Shown here: one piece after another, positions 5,062 through 6,883 of the stretch | How positions within the stretch are numbered: the first letter of the stretch is position 1 | Layout of the letters: every line of letters starts with the position of its first letter | DNA from: Sulfurimonas sp. | GTDB taxonomy: Bacteria > Campylobacterota > Campylobacteria > Campylobacterales > Sulfurimonadaceae | Direction of reading: 5' to 3' | Assembly (NCBI GenBank): GCA_021157485.1 | Contig: JAGGWO010000236.1 | Coordinates: 1-6,883, forward strand | DNA: 6,883 bases | Notes under the pieces: model-generated | Seen by the model: only the letters and a program-made list of their open reading frames with translations | Told to the model about the DNA's origin: nothing | Databases searched by the model: none | Made by a program: the position numbers and the translations under genes

Positions 5062-5088
5062 TTATGTCGTTTATAAGCACTATAAAAT

Positions 5089-5160
5089 CGAGCCCATTTT
5101 AAGAGCTCGTAAAATCTATCTAGAGACGTCTAGATATGATACGCTTAATTAAATTTAAGC
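5089..5160 (+). promoter_or_regulatory. Three further hairpins before rpoB
   Basis: CGAGC (5089-5093) pairs with GCTCG (5105-5109). Bases 5114-5124 pair with 5129-5140 (11 pairs, one bulged U at 5137, loop GACG). GCTTAA (5143-5148) pairs with TTAAGC (5155-5160). The middle one is the strongest. TATGAT (5135-5140), inside its right strand, looks like a -10 box and could give rpoB its own start about 45 nt upstream, but no supporting T-run or extended -10 is visible. The rpoB ribosome-binding site (GAGG, 5180-5183) lies outside these stems. Confidence 0.4.
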
Positions 5161-5187
5161 CCCTAATTAACAACTCATCGAGGTTAG

Positions 5188-6883
<1,696 letters not shown>

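Noticed and set aside
5081..5086. TATAAA as a -10 box before rpoB
   Set aside because: The match is imperfect and isolated in AT-rich DNA, with no upstream T-periodicity; not enough to call.

Overview
This window is a conserved bacterial housekeeping cluster: tRNA-Thr, tuf, rpmG, tRNA-Trp, secE, nusG, rplK, rplA, rplJ, rplL and the first 564 codons of rpoB, all on the + strand. The DNA is AT-rich. The protein sequences (EF-Tu, L1, L10, SecE, RpoB) read like Campylobacterota (the former Epsilonproteobacteria), closest by eye to Sulfurimonas-type free-living members. The tuf promoter supports this: it is a T-run followed by TGGGTATAAT with no recognisable -35 box, a form known from Campylobacter and Helicobacter. 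The genus is inferred from memory of homologues, not from a search.

Positions 1-215 hold tRNA-Thr(GGT), enclosed by a near-perfect 24-bp inverted repeat, and the tuf promoter. Positions 216-1970 hold tuf, the small zinc-ribbon gene rpmG (50 aa), tRNA-Trp(CCA) and secE. nusG follows secE after 11 bp. A 166-nt leader with several mutually exclusive RNA pairings precedes rplK-rplA. A 199-nt leader with two strong hairpins and an L10-type operator precedes rplJ-rplL. A 222-nt structured spacer separates rplL from rpoB, which runs off the right edge.

The genes serve translation and transcription together. EF-Tu and two tRNAs feed the ribosome. L33, L11, L1, L10 and L7/L12 belong to the large subunit, and L11, L10 and L7/L12 form the factor-binding stalk. 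NusG couples RNA polymerase (RpoB) to the ribosome. SecE is an essential part of the SecYEG translocon. The spacing suggests one long transcript, tuned internally by L1 and L10 translational feedback and by processing or attenuation in the rplL-rpoB gap.

I found no mobile element, CRISPR array, toxin module or other accessory system. The items worth checking are RNA-level: the inverted repeat around tRNA-Thr, the switch-like rplK leader, the rplL-rpoB hairpins, the repeated nesting of stop codons in hairpins, and one mismatched stem pair in each tRNA. All base pairings were found by eye; no folding energies were computed.
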